A stretch of 64,000 nucleotides of DNA from Actinomycetota bacterium (lineage in GTDB: Bacteria; Actinomycetota; Thermoleophilia; Gaiellales; Gaiellaceae), in the NCBI GenBank assembly GCA_947445525.1, contig CANFDS010000005.1:1-64000 (forward strand), in the 5' to 3' direction. The position numbers were made by a program, and so were the translations under genes. Of the stretch, positions 40,723 to 49,231 are shown in pieces. The notes under the pieces are model-generated. The model had not been told where the DNA came from, did no database searches, and saw nothing but the letters and a program-made list of their open reading frames with translations. Numbering within the stretch: position 1 is the stretch's first letter; each line of letters opens with the position of its first letter.

Positions 40723-41826
40723 ATGTCGCTCACGCTCGTCACCGCCGGCGAATCGCACGGCCCCGCGCTGGTCGCGATCCTCACCGGCCTGCCGGCCGGC
40801 CTCGAGCTCGACCGCGCGAAGATCGACCACGACCTGTTGCGGCGGCAGCAGGGGTACGGCCGCAGCCCGCGCCAGCAGATCGAGACCGACCGTGTCGAGG
40901 TGCTGACAGGGCTGCGCCAGGGCCGCACGTTGGGCACACCGCTGACGCTCGTCGTCCGCAACGCCGACCACAAGAACTGGCTGTGGGGCATGAGCCCCTG
41001 GCCGCCCGAGGGCGAGCCGTCGGGCAAGGGGACGAAGGCCGTCACGCTGCCGCGCCCGGGCCACGCCGACCTCGCCGCGGTGATGAAGTACGACTACGAC
41101 GACGTCCGCAACGCCCTCGAGCGCGCGAGCGCGCGACACACGGCGGTCACCGTCGCCGCCGGCGGTGTGGCCAAGGCCCTGCTCGCAGCGCTCGCCGTCA
41201 CCGTCTCGTCGGAGACGATCGAGGTTGGCGGCGCCCACGGCGAGGCTGCGATGCGCGAGGCGATGGATGCGGCGAAGACCGACCGCGACACGCTCGGTGG
41301 CGTCGTCGAGATCCGCGTCGACGGCCTGCCACCGGGGCTCGGCTCCTACGTGACGAAGGAGGAGCGGCTCGATGCGCGCATCGCCTGGGCCCTGATGGGC
41401 ATCCAGGCGGTCAAGTCGGTCGAGATCGGCGACGGGCTCGACCTGGCGCGCCGCCGCGGCTCGCTCGCACACGACGAGATCTTCCGCGACGACGAGCACG
41501 GCTTCTACCGGCGCACCAACCGGGCCGGTGGCCTCGAGGCCGGCATCACCGACGGCGAGCAGCTCGTCGTGCGCTGTGCGATGAAGCCGCTGCCGACGCT
41601 GATGAAGCCGCTGCAGTCGGTCGACCTGGCGACGGGCGAGCCGGCGGCCGCGCTCGTCGAGCGCTCGGACACCGCTGCAGTCGAGGCGATGGCCGTGATC
41701 GCGGAGGCCGTCGTCGCGTTCGAGCTGGCCTCGGCCGCGAAGGCGAAGTTCGGGGGCGACTCGATCGGTGACCTCCTCGCCGCCCACGCTGCGTACCTGG
41801 CGCGCATCGACTGGCGCCGGCCCTAG
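40723..41826 (+). CDS. aroC: chorismate synthase
   Basis: 367 residues. TLVTAGESHGPALVAILTGLP is the N-terminal signature, LRRQQGYGRSPRQQIETD the second, RPGHADLAAVMKYDYDDVRNALERASAR the FMN-site block, and ITDGEQLVVRCAMKPLPT the last. It turns EPSP into chorismate using reduced FMN. Length is normal. The ATG directly follows the upstream TAG. The shikimate set here is aroC, aroKB and aroQ; aroA and aroG are not in the window. Confidence 0.97.
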   Translation: MSLTLVTAGESHGPALVAILTGLPAGLELDRAKIDHDLLRRQQGYGRSPRQQIETDRVEVLTGLRQGRTLGTPLTLVVRNADHKNWLWGMSPWPPEGEPSGKGTKAVTLPRPGHADLAAVMKYDYDDVRNALERASARHTAVTVAAGGVAKALLAALAVTVSSETIEVGGAHGEAAMREAMDAAKTDRDTLGGVVEIRVDGLPPGLGSYVTKEERLDARIAWALMGIQAVKSVEIGDGLDLARRRGSLAHDEIFRDDEHGFYRRTNRAGGLEAGITDGEQLVVRCAMKPLPTLMKPLQSVDLATGEPAAALVERSDTAAVEAMAVIAEAVVAFELASAAKAKFGGDSIGDLLAAHAAYLARIDWRRP

Positions 41827-41841
41827 CCGGGTCGATCCGGG

Positions 41842-43290
41842 ATGAACGCCCTCCACCGCCACCTCGCGCTGATCGGCTTCATGGGGGCTGGCAAGTCCAC
41901 GGTCGGGGCCGAGGTCTCGCGGCGGCTCGACCGGCTCTTCGTGGACATCGACCGCGTCGTGGAGGAGCGCGTCGGCACGACGATCGCCACTCTCTTCGCC
42001 GAGCGCGGCGAGGCAGCGTTCCGCGCGCTCGAGGCCGAGGCCACCGTCGAGGCGCTGCGCCGGCCCGAGCCCGCCGTGATCGCGCTCGGCGGCGGCGCGG
42101 TGGGCACGCTCGAGATTCGCAAGGCGCTCCAGGAGCATGCGCTGACGGTGCTGCTGGAGGTCGCCGTCAACGACGCCTGGAAGCGGTCGCAGAGCGGCCA
42201 CCGGCCCCTCGCCCGCGACCGCGCCCGCTTCGAGGCGCTCTACGACGAGCGCGAGGGCCTGTACCGCGACTGCGCCGACGCCACCGCGCGCGACGCCCAC
42301 GACGTCGTGCTCGCCGCGGGCGGCGTCCACGTCGGCGTCGGCTCGCTCGAGCGGCTCGGCGAGCTCGTCCCCGGTGTCGGCCGCGTCGCGCTCGCCGCCG
42401 ACCAGCGGGTGCTCGGGATCTACGGCGCCGAGGCCCAGATCGCCCTCGGCACACGGCTGGGCGCCACGCACGAGCTGCCCTCCGGCGAGGAGGCCAAGTC
42501 GACCGGCAGCCTCGAGCGGCTGTGGTGCGACCTGCAGCTCGACCGCAGGAGCACGCTCGTCGCGCTCGGCGGCGGTTGCACGACCGACGTCGCCGGCTTC
42601 GCCGCCGCCACGTACATGCGCGGGATCCCCTGGGTCTCGGTGCCGACAACGCTCGTTGGCCAGGTGGACGCGGCGATCGGCGGCAAGACCGGCATCAACC
42701 TGCCGTCGGCGAAGAACCTGATCGGCGCCTTCCACTGGCCCACGCGCACCGTCATCGACCCGGTGCTGCTCGAGACGCTGCCCGCCGAGGAGCGCGCAGG
42801 CGGGATGGCCGAGGTCGTCAAGACCGGCCTGCTCGCCGGTGAGCGCCTGTGGGAGCTGCCCGCCCCGGAGCTTGTGCGCCGCTGCGCCGCGCACAAGGTC
42901 GCCGTCTGTGTGCGCGACCCGCACGACCGCGCGCTCCGCATGTCGCTCAACCTCGGCCACACGTTTGCGCATGCGCTGGAGGCGGGCGCGGCGTACTCGA
43001 CCGTCTCGCACGGCCACGCCGTCGCCCTGGGGCTGCGGGCCGCGCTCGAGCTCTCCGTGCGGCACCTCGGCCTCGACCCGGCCGCCGGGCAGGTCGTCGA
43101 GGAGGTGCTGCGGCCGCGCCGCGTCAAGGTCGACCTCGAGCGGGCCTGGCAGGCCCTGGCACGCGACAAGAAGGCCGAGAGCGGACGTACCAGGCTGGTG
43201 CTGCTGGAGAAGCTCGGCAAGCCGGTGTGGGGCGTCGAGCTTCCGAACGACGAGGTGCGCGCCGCGCTCGAGTCGCTCGTGGAGCGGTAG
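41842..43290 (+). CDS. aroKB: shikimate kinase / 3-dehydroquinate synthase fusion
   Basis: 482 residues with two enzymes in one chain. Shikimate kinase occupies about 1-160: IGFMGAGKSTVG is the P-loop, FVDIDRVVEE the shikimate site and IALGGGAV the conserved Gly-rich loop. 3-dehydroquinate synthase occupies about 175-482: LVALGGGCTTDVAGFAAATYMRGI, DAAIGGKTGINLPSAKNLIG and SLNLGHTFAHALE supply NAD and zinc sites. The AroB part is slightly short for a stand-alone enzyme because the N-terminal substrate region is joined to the kinase. The fusion is known in some actinobacteria. Steps 2 and 5 of the pathway are thus physically coupled. Confidence 0.95.
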   Translation: MNALHRHLALIGFMGAGKSTVGAEVSRRLDRLFVDIDRVVEERVGTTIATLFAERGEAAFRALEAEATVEALRRPEPAVIALGGGAVGTLEIRKALQEHALTVLLEVAVNDAWKRSQSGHRPLARDRARFEALYDEREGLYRDCADATARDAHDVVLAAGGVHVGVGSLERLGELVPGVGRVALAADQRVLGIYGAEAQIALGTRLGATHELPSGEEAKSTGSLERLWCDLQLDRRSTLVALGGGCTTDVAGFAAATYMRGIPWVSVPTTLVGQVDAAIGGKTGINLPSAKNLIGAFHWPTRTVIDPVLLETLPAEERAGGMAEVVKTGLLAGERLWELPAPELVRRCAAHKVAVCVRDPHDRALRMSLNLGHTFAHALEAGAAYSTVSHGHAVALGLRAALELSVRHLGLDPAAGQVVEEVLRPRRVKVDLERAWQALARDKKAESGRTRLVLLEKLGKPVWGVELPNDEVRAALESLVER

Positions 43291-43293
43291 ATT
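43288..43293 (+). promoter_or_regulatory. -10 box TAGATT, leaderless start of aroQ
   Basis: TAGATT overlaps the aroKB stop (TAG 43288-43290) and ends 6 nt before ATG 43300. Confidence 0.4.
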
Positions 43294-43299
43294 CGGGCC

Positions 43300-43734
43300 A
43301 TGCGCATCCTCGTCCTCAACGGGCCGAACCTCGACGTCCTCCACCGCCGCGATCCCGCCCTCTACGGCGGCATCAGCCTGCACGACCTGGAGAGCCGGGT
43401 CTACGCCTGGGCCAGCGAGCTCAACCTCTCGGCCCGCTGCGAGCAGACCAACCACGAGGGCCGCGCCCTCGACCTGCTGCACGAGGCGCTGGACTGGGCG
43501 AACGGCGTCGTCATCAACCCCGGCGCGTGGACGCACTACAGCTACGCGCTACGCGATGCGGTCGAGCTATTCACGGTGCCCGTCGTCGAGGTACACCTCT
43601 CGAACATCGACGCCCGCGAGGACTTCCGCAAGCACTCGGTGATCGCCGACCTCGCGACGTTCAGGGTGATGGGCAAGGGCCCCGACGGCTACCGCGAGGC
43701 ACTCGAGCTGCTCGCTGGCACGGTGCCGGCGTGA
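43300..43734 (+). CDS. aroQ: 3-dehydroquinate dehydratase, type II
   Basis: 144 residues. LVLNGPNLDVLHRRDPALYGG contains the catalytic Arg and Tyr region, QTNHEGRALDLLHEA the active-site loop, VINPGAWTHYSYALRDA and VEVHLSNIDARE the catalytic His and product-binding region. It removes water from 3-dehydroquinate and forms a dodecamer in the family. Length is standard. Its stop overlaps the pepP start (GTGA). Confidence 0.96.
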   Translation: MRILVLNGPNLDVLHRRDPALYGGISLHDLESRVYAWASELNLSARCEQTNHEGRALDLLHEALDWANGVVINPGAWTHYSYALRDAVELFTVPVVEVHLSNIDAREDFRKHSVIADLATFRVMGKGPDGYREALELLAGTVPA

Positions 43735-44795
43735 GCGCCACGGCAGGCACGGCGCGGATCGCGCGGCTCGCCGCCGGGCTCGAGGAGCCGCTGCTGGTGC
43801 TCGACCCGACAAACGTGCGCTACCTCGTCGGCTTCCGCTCGTCGAACCCGGCGCTGCTCGTGCGCCCCGACGGCCACGCCACGCTCTACTCGGACTTCCG
43901 CTATGCCGAGGCCGGGCAGGCCGCAGCCGCGGCGGCCGAGGTCGAGTTCGTCGTCAGCGGGCGCGCGCTACTGAAGGATCTCGCGGCACGGCTGACCGGC
44001 CGGATCGGCTTCGAGGCCGGCTTCGTCACGTACGACGGCTGGGAGGCGCTGGGCACCGGCGGGGCCGAGCTCGTGCCGCGCCGTGGCAACGTGCAGGCGC
44101 TGCGCGCCGTCAAGGACGAGGCCGAGGTGGACGCGATCCGCCGGGCCTGCGCGATCACGACCGCCACCTACGAGCGCATCGCCGAGGAGGGCCTCGTCGG
44201 CCGCACCGAGCGCGACGTGGCCGCGCGCATCGAGCAGCTCTTCCGCGAGCTCGGCGCCGACGGGGCGGCGTTCGCTTCGATCGTCGCTGCCGGCGCGAAC
44301 GGGGCGCTACCGCACGCCGACCCGGGCGACCGGCCGATCGCCGCCGGTACCCTCGTCACGATCGACTGCGGCGCCCAGGTCGCCGGCTACTGCGCTGACT
44401 GCACGCGCACCTTCGCCACCGGCCCGCTGTCCGACGAGCTCGCACGCGCCTACGTCGTGTGCCTGGCTGCGGAGGAGGCCGGCCTGGCGGCGATCTGCCC
44501 GGGCGGAGTGGGCGCGGCCGTCCACGAGGCGGCGCACGCCGTCATCCGCGCTGCCGGCTGGGGCGAGCAGTTCGGCCACGGGCTCGGCCACGGGGTGGGC
44601 CTCGCGGTGCACGAGGCGCCGGCCCTGCGCCCCGAGTCCGAGGACGTGCTGGCAGCCGGCAACGTCGTCAGCTGCGAGCCGGGCATCTACCTGCCGGGCA
44701 GCGGCGGCGTGCGGATCGAGGATCTCGTCGTCGTCCGCGACGGCGCCCCGGAGATCCTGACGCTGTTTCCGAAGGCCCTGCTGACGGTCGGCTGA
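43731..44795 (+). CDS. pepP: Xaa-Pro aminopeptidase family (M24) protein
   Basis: 354 residues. The N-terminal creatinase-like domain (about 1-125: LVLDPTNVRYLVGFRSSNPA) leads to the pita-bread domain. Metal ligands are seen in LVTIDCGAQVAGYCADCTRTFA (two Asp), FGHGLGHGVGLAVHE (His), VVSCEPGIYLPG (Glu) and GGVRIEDLVVV (Glu). It removes N-terminal residues before proline. The position between aroQ and efp is conserved in many Gram-positive and actinobacterial genomes; this context, with the length of about 350, supports the name. GTG 43731 overlaps the aroQ TGA. Confidence 0.93.
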   Translation: MSATAGTARIARLAAGLEEPLLVLDPTNVRYLVGFRSSNPALLVRPDGHATLYSDFRYAEAGQAAAAAAEVEFVVSGRALLKDLAARLTGRIGFEAGFVTYDGWEALGTGGAELVPRRGNVQALRAVKDEAEVDAIRRACAITTATYERIAEEGLVGRTERDVAARIEQLFRELGADGAAFASIVAAGANGALPHADPGDRPIAAGTLVTIDCGAQVAGYCADCTRTFATGPLSDELARAYVVCLAAEEAGLAAICPGGVGAAVHEAAHAVIRAAGWGEQFGHGLGHGVGLAVHEAPALRPESEDVLAAGNVVSCEPGIYLPGSGGVRIEDLVVVRDGAPEILTLFPKALLTVG

Positions 44796-44801
44796 GGCAG
44801 C

Positions 44802-44807
44802 TAGACT
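44802..44807 (+). promoter_or_regulatory. -10 box TAGACT, leaderless start of efp
   Basis: TAGACT ends 8 nt before GTG 44816, in the 20-bp gap after pepP. Confidence 0.45.
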
Positions 44808-44815
44808 CCCCGACC

Positions 44816-45382
44816 GTGGCCGAGACAGTCTCCACCAACATGTTCAAGAACGGCATGCACATCGACGTCGAAGGCGACGCGTGGCGCATCGTCGAGTTCC
44901 AGCACGTCAAGCCCGGCAAGGGCGGCGCCTTCGTGCGCACCAAGCTGAAGAGCGTCGCGAGCGGCGCGGTGGTCGAGAAGACCTTCCGCGCCGGCGAGAA
45001 GTTCAGCCGGATCCACACCGAGGTGCGCAACGCCCAGTTCCTCTACGAGGCAGGCGACGAGGTGCACTTCATGGATCAGGAGACGTTCGAGCAGTACATC
45101 CTCGCCCGCAGCGGCGTCGTCGAGGCGCTCGACTTCATACTCCCGTCCGAGGTCATCCAGATCCTCAGCCTCGACGGCGTGCCGATGACCGTGCAGCTCA
45201 GCGCCTCCGTCGAGCTGAAGGTCACCGACACCGAGCCGGGCGTCAAGGGTGACACCGTCTCCAACGTGACGAAGCCGGCGACGCTTGAGACCGGCGCCGT
45301 CGTCGCAGTGCCGCTGTTCGTCGAGGTGGGCGACCGCATCAAGGTCGACACCCGCGACAAGCGCTACATCTCGCGCGTGTGA
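44816..45382 (+). CDS. efp: translation elongation factor P
   Basis: 188 residues with the three beta-barrel domains of EF-P. The tip of domain I is HVKPGKGGAFV, so residue 35 is Lys, the type that can be modified (beta-lysyl or other) in some lineages; no epmA-like gene is in the window. RAGEKFSRIHTEVRNAQFLYE and GDTVSNVTKPATLETG are family blocks. It relieves ribosome stalling at proline runs. Length is standard. The 85-bp gap to the next gene has its own -10 box. Confidence 0.96.
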   Translation: MAETVSTNMFKNGMHIDVEGDAWRIVEFQHVKPGKGGAFVRTKLKSVASGAVVEKTFRAGEKFSRIHTEVRNAQFLYEAGDEVHFMDQETFEQYILARSGVVEALDFILPSEVIQILSLDGVPMTVQLSASVELKVTDTEPGVKGDTVSNVTKPATLETGAVVAVPLFVEVGDRIKVDTRDKRYISRV

Positions 45383-45453
45383 CCTCGATCGTGGGCCTCC
45401 GCAGGGCGGGCAGGCTCGCCCGTCGCTGCGCGCACTCCTGCGGACACACTCGG

Positions 45454-45459
45454 TAGGCT
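45454..45459 (+). promoter_or_regulatory. -10 box TAGGCT, leaderless start at 45467
   Basis: TAGGCT ends 7 nt before GTG 45467 and is followed by CTCCTCA. Confidence 0.5.
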
Positions 45460-45466
45460 CTCCTCA

Positions 45467-47275
45467 GTGCCAGCACTCGTCGACACCACGATCCGCCTGC
45501 TCGGACAGGAGCCGCTCGCCGGCTCGGTGCCGGCGTCGGCGACGCTGCGGCTCGCCGAGCTCCTCGACGGCGCGGGCTTCGCGTACCTCGAGGTGTCGGG
45601 CGGCGGCTGCTTCGACACAGCCGTCCGGCGCGGCGTCGAGAGCCCGTGGGAGCGCATCCGCGCGATCAAGCAGCGCACGAAGACACCGCTGGCGATCGCG
45701 GTGCGCGGCCGGTTCCTCGTCGGCGTGCGCCCCGTCGGCGGCGACCTCGCCCGGCGCTTCGTCGCCTGCGCCGCCGAGAGCGGCATCGACGTCTTCCGGC
45801 TGCACGACCCCCTCAACGACGTCTCCAACCTCGTCGAGGCCGCCGCTGCCATCACCGCCGCCGGGCGGGAGTTCGCCGCCGGCCTCGTCTACAGCCCCGG
45901 CCCCGGCGGCGAGCTGGAGGCGCTCGCCGGACGCGCCGCCGCCCTGCGCGACCTGGGCGCAACCCGCATCCTCGTGCACGACCCGTCCGGCTCGCTGCGG
46001 CCCGGCCGCACCCGCGAGCTCGTCGTGGGCCTGCGCGAGGCGTCGGGCCTGCCGATCGGCCTCTACTGCCAGGGTGCCGCCGGCAACGCGCTGGCGACGG
46101 CGCTGGAGGGCGCCCGCGCCGGCGCCGACCTGCTCGCGTGCACGATCTACCCCCTCGCTGTTGCCCTCTACCGGCCCGCCGGCGAGGCGCTCTCCGAGGC
46201 GCTCGACGGGCTCGGCCTCGGCTCCGGCATCGACGGGGAGCGGCTGTGGCAGGCGGCCGAGCTGGTCGGTGGCCACCTCGGCGCGCTGCCCGTGGCCCCG
46301 CTCGCTCCGTCCGTGGCCACGCAGGCGGCCCGCCGCCAGCTTCCGCCTGGCCTGATCGCCGCCCTCGATCAGCACCTCCAGGCCTTCGGCGCGGCCGACC
46401 GGCTCGACGAGGTGCTCGACGAGCTCGCCCGCGTGCGCGAGGAGGCCGGCCGGCCGCCGCTCGCATCGCCGATCGGTCAGATCCTCGGCTCGCAGGCCCT
46501 GCTCCATGTGCTGACGGCCCGCCGCTACGGCACCGTCGTCGACCAGCTGCGCGAGCTGCTCGAAGGCCAGTACGGCACCGCACCCGGCGAGGTCGACGAC
46601 ACCGTCGTGCGCGCGATCCGGCTCACCTACGGCGAGCTGGCGCCGCGGGTGGCACTCGACATCGAGCAGGTGCGTGCCGACGCCGACGGCCTCGCAGCCG
46701 CCGAGGAGGACCTGCTGCTGCTCGCGCTGTTCGGCGTGGACGCGCGGGCGCTGCTCGAGGCGATGCGCGAGCGCGGCAACGAGACGCTCGCCGCTGCCGG
46801 CGTCGATCAGGATCGTGCCGAGCGTATCCGCGAGATCGTCCGTATCGTCCAGGAGTCCGGCGTCGCCGAGGTGACGATCGAGGAGGGCGACCTGAAGGTG
46901 TCGGTGCGGCGCACCGACGACCGGCCGGCTGCTGCCGTGGCTGCCGCTCAGCTGTCACCGCTGGCCGACCTCGACGTGCCCGCCACCGGCAGCGTGGGCG
47001 CCACCTCGCGGCCTGGCATGCACCGCGTCGAGTCGCCGATGGTGGGCACCTTCTACCGCGCGTCGTCGCCGGCGGCACCGTCGTTCGCCGAGCTCGGCAC
47101 TGCTGTCGAGGCGGGCCAGACGCTCTGCATCCTCGAGGCGATGAAGCTGATGAACGAGGTCAAGTCCGAGATCGACGGCATCGTCCGGGTGATCCACGTC
47201 GGCAACGGCGACCCCGTCGAGTTCGGGCAGCTCCTCTTCGAGCTCGAACCGGTCGGCGGACCGCCGACGCTCTGA
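45467..47275 (+). CDS. OadA/PycB-like carboxyltransferase (degenerate) fused to BCCP
   Basis: 602 residues. Residues 1-260 follow the carboxyltransferase TIM barrel of pyruvate carboxylase/OadA, about 280-430 the conserved carboxylase domain, and 460-602 a biotin carboxyl carrier part with the linker and ILEAMKLMNEVKSEIDG (biotinyl Lys near 560). The active site of the barrel looks lost: DTTLRDGHQS has become DTTIRLLGQEP, the KD of the carboxyl-lysine site is HD (ILVHDPSG), and the metal HxH is YCQ (GLYCQGAAG). The BCCP should still work with the downstream biotin carboxylase; the barrel may be structural. Annotating it as an active transcarboxylase would be unsafe. Confidence 0.82.
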   Translation: MPALVDTTIRLLGQEPLAGSVPASATLRLAELLDGAGFAYLEVSGGGCFDTAVRRGVESPWERIRAIKQRTKTPLAIAVRGRFLVGVRPVGGDLARRFVACAAESGIDVFRLHDPLNDVSNLVEAAAAITAAGREFAAGLVYSPGPGGELEALAGRAAALRDLGATRILVHDPSGSLRPGRTRELVVGLREASGLPIGLYCQGAAGNALATALEGARAGADLLACTIYPLAVALYRPAGEALSEALDGLGLGSGIDGERLWQAAELVGGHLGALPVAPLAPSVATQAARRQLPPGLIAALDQHLQAFGAADRLDEVLDELARVREEAGRPPLASPIGQILGSQALLHVLTARRYGTVVDQLRELLEGQYGTAPGEVDDTVVRAIRLTYGELAPRVALDIEQVRADADGLAAAEEDLLLLALFGVDARALLEAMRERGNETLAAAGVDQDRAERIREIVRIVQESGVAEVTIEEGDLKVSVRRTDDRPAAAVAAAQLSPLADLDVPATGSVGATSRPGMHRVESPMVGTFYRASSPAAPSFAELGTAVEAGQTLCILEAMKLMNEVKSEIDGIVRVIHVGNGDPVEFGQLLFELEPVGGPPTL

Positions 47276-47280
47276 CGGCC

Positions 47281-48660
47281 GTGTTCAAGCGCGTGCTCAT
47301 CGCCAATCGTGGCGAGGTCGCGGTGCGTGTCATTCGTGCGCTCCACGAGCTCGACATCGAGGCCGTCGCGGTCTACTCGACCGCCGACGCCGACTCGCTC
47401 CACGTGAAGATGGCCGATCGCGCGGTCAAGATCGGCCCGCCCGCGGCCAACGCCAGCTACCTCAACATGGCGTCGATCATCGGCGCTGCGCAGATCACCG
47501 GCGCCGAGGCGATCCACCCGGGCTGGGGCTTCCTCTCCGAGAACGCCGACTTCGTGCGTGCCTGCGCGGACAACGACATCGTCTTCATCGGCCCGACCCC
47601 GGAGGCGATGGAGCGCATGGGCGACAAGGCGCAGGCCAAGGCCGAGATGCGTGCTGCCGGCGTTCCCCTCGTGCCGGGCACGGAGGGCACCGCGACGCTC
47701 GCCCAGGCACGCGCCGCAGCCTCGGAGTTCGGCTATCCGGTGCTGCTGAAAGCCCGCTCCGGCGGCGGCGGCCGCGGCATGCGGCTGGTGCTGGGGCCCG
47801 ACCAGCTGGAGGCGGCCTACGCGGCGGCTGCAAACGAGGCGGAGGCCGCTTTCGGCGACGGCGGCCTCTACCTGGAGAAGGCGCTCGTCCCGGCTCGCCA
47901 CGTCGAGATCCAGGTGATTTGCGACAGCCACGGCAACGTGCTCACCCTCGGCGAGCGGGAGTGCTCGATCCAGCGTCGCCATCAGAAGCTGATCGAGGAG
48001 TCGCCGTCGGCCGCGCTGACGCCCGAGCGCCGCGAGGAGATGGAGGCCGCCGCCGAGCGCGCCTGCCGCGCGATCGGCTACGAGAACGCCGGCACCTTCG
48101 AGTTCCTGCTCGGGCCCGAGGGCAACTTCTACTTCATCGAGCTGAACTGCCGCCTGCAGGTCGAGCATCCGGTCAGCGAGCTATGCACGCGCGTCGACAT
48201 CGTGCGCGAGCAGCTGCGCGTCGCCGCGGGCGAGCGGCTGCTGCAGTCGGGCCGGGCCCCGCGCGCCGGCCACGCCATCGAGGTGCGCATCAACGCCGAG
48301 GATCCGTCGCGCGGGTTCCTGCCGGCGCCGGGCCGGATCTCGCTCTTCCAGCCGCCGCTCGGGCCGGGCATCCGCATCGACAGCCATGTCCAGACGGGCT
48401 CCGTGGTGCCGCCCTACTACGACTCGCTGATCGCCAAGCTGATCGTGTGGGACGCCGACCGGCCCGCCGCGATCGCTCGCACCCTGCGGGCGCTCGACGA
48501 GCTCGTGATCGAGGGCGTGCCAACCACCGCCGCGGTCGCCGCCGACGTGCTGCGCAGTGACGACTTCGGCTCGGGCAACTACTCGACGAGCTTTCTCGAG
48601 CTGAACGAGGCGAAGCTGCCCTCGCTGCGCACGGCCGCCGCCGTGACTGGGCCGGCATGA
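47281..48660 (+). CDS. accC: biotin carboxylase
   Basis: 459 residues. KRVLIANRGEVAVRVIRA is the N-terminal domain start, LKARSGGGGRGMRLV the ATP-grasp glycine loop, RHVEIQVICDSHGNV and RECSIQRRHQKLIEE the biotin/bicarbonate region, and FIELNCRLQVEHPVSE the catalytic Glu block (usual FIEMNTRIQVEHPVTE, so Cys for Thr). It carboxylates the biotin on BCCP with ATP and bicarbonate. It follows the BCCP fusion by 5 bp and precedes nusB by an ATGA overlap. The usual carboxyltransferase partners (accA/accD) are not in the window. Confidence 0.96.
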   Translation: MFKRVLIANRGEVAVRVIRALHELDIEAVAVYSTADADSLHVKMADRAVKIGPPAANASYLNMASIIGAAQITGAEAIHPGWGFLSENADFVRACADNDIVFIGPTPEAMERMGDKAQAKAEMRAAGVPLVPGTEGTATLAQARAAASEFGYPVLLKARSGGGGRGMRLVLGPDQLEAAYAAAANEAEAAFGDGGLYLEKALVPARHVEIQVICDSHGNVLTLGERECSIQRRHQKLIEESPSAALTPERREEMEAAAERACRAIGYENAGTFEFLLGPEGNFYFIELNCRLQVEHPVSELCTRVDIVREQLRVAAGERLLQSGRAPRAGHAIEVRINAEDPSRGFLPAPGRISLFQPPLGPGIRIDSHVQTGSVVPPYYDSLIAKLIVWDADRPAAIARTLRALDELVIEGVPTTAAVAADVLRSDDFGSGNYSTSFLELNEAKLPSLRTAAAVTGPA

Positions 48661-49043
48661 GCCTCAGCCGTCGCCAGGCGCGCCGGCAGGCGCTCGTCCT
48701 GCTGTACCAGTGGGATCTCACCGGACAGGACTTCGGCGTGCTCTACGACGGCGAGCTCGACGCGTTCGCGCTCGGGCTCGCCGAGGCGGTGCGGGAGCAT
48801 GCGCCTGCGCTCGACGAGCGCATCACCGCCGCCGCCGAGGGCTGGACGGCCGACAGGCTCGGTACCCTCGAACGCAACGTGCTGCGCATCGCCATCCTCG
48901 AGCTCGAAAGCGGAGTTGTGCCCGCGGAGATCGCCATCAACGAGGCGGTCGTGCTGGCCAAGCGCTACGCCTCCGACACGGCGGGCCGCCTCGTCAACGG
49001 CATTCTCGGCCGGGTCGGCCGCGAGCTGAAGGGCAGCCGGTGA
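48657..49043 (+). CDS. nusB: transcription antitermination protein NusB
   Basis: 128 residues. SRRQARRQALVLLYQWDLTG is the canonical start, AAEGWTADRLGTLERNVLRIAILELE the core helices, and PAEIAINEAVVLAKRYASDTAGRLVNGILG the RNA-binding/NusE-contacting region. It works with NusE (S10) at rrn boxA. Length is slightly short of E. coli NusB. It overlaps accC upstream and the small coiled-coil gene downstream by 4 nt each. Confidence 0.96.
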   Translation: MSLSRRQARRQALVLLYQWDLTGQDFGVLYDGELDAFALGLAEAVREHAPALDERITAAAEGWTADRLGTLERNVLRIAILELESGVVPAEIAINEAVVLAKRYASDTAGRLVNGILGRVGRELKGSR

Positions 49044-49231
49044 CCGCCGACGAAAGCCTCGACCGCGCCGAGGCGCAGGTCGGCCGCATCGAGTCGCTGC
49101 GGGAGCAGCTCGAGCGCACCGACGACGCCGAGCAGGCGGTCGAGATCCTCGGCCAGATCTCCCAGCTCGCCAAGGACATCGAGGCCGAGCTGCAGCGCGC
49201 GAAGCGGGATGCGGATGCGCGCCCCCGATGA
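49040..49231 (+). CDS. small coiled-coil protein (possible XseB-like)
   Basis: 63 residues, mostly helical and charged: SLDRAEAQVGRIESLREQLE, then DAEQAVEILGQISQLAKDIE and AELQRAKRDADARPR. The position before ispA and the size match exonuclease VII small subunit XseB, whose fold is two helices. The sequence lacks the usual XseB block (LEEIVRRLE..LPLEEAL), so I leave the symbol empty. xseA is not adjacent. It starts at GTG 49040 (GTGA overlap with nusB) and runs 23 nt into ispA. Confidence 0.55.
   Translation: MTADESLDRAEAQVGRIESLREQLERTDDAEQAVEILGQISQLAKDIEAELQRAKRDADARPR

Noticed and set aside
39751-43536. A very long minus-strand open frame opposite aroC, aroKB and the secreted-protein gene
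   Set aside because: It is antisense to genes with clear conserved motifs; high GC keeps such frames open. Its translation is Arg/Ala/Gly-rich without domains.
45383-45453. Weak GC hairpin after efp as a terminator
   Set aside because: The stem is only about 5 bp with a 6-nt loop and no T-run; in this GC range it is expected by chance.
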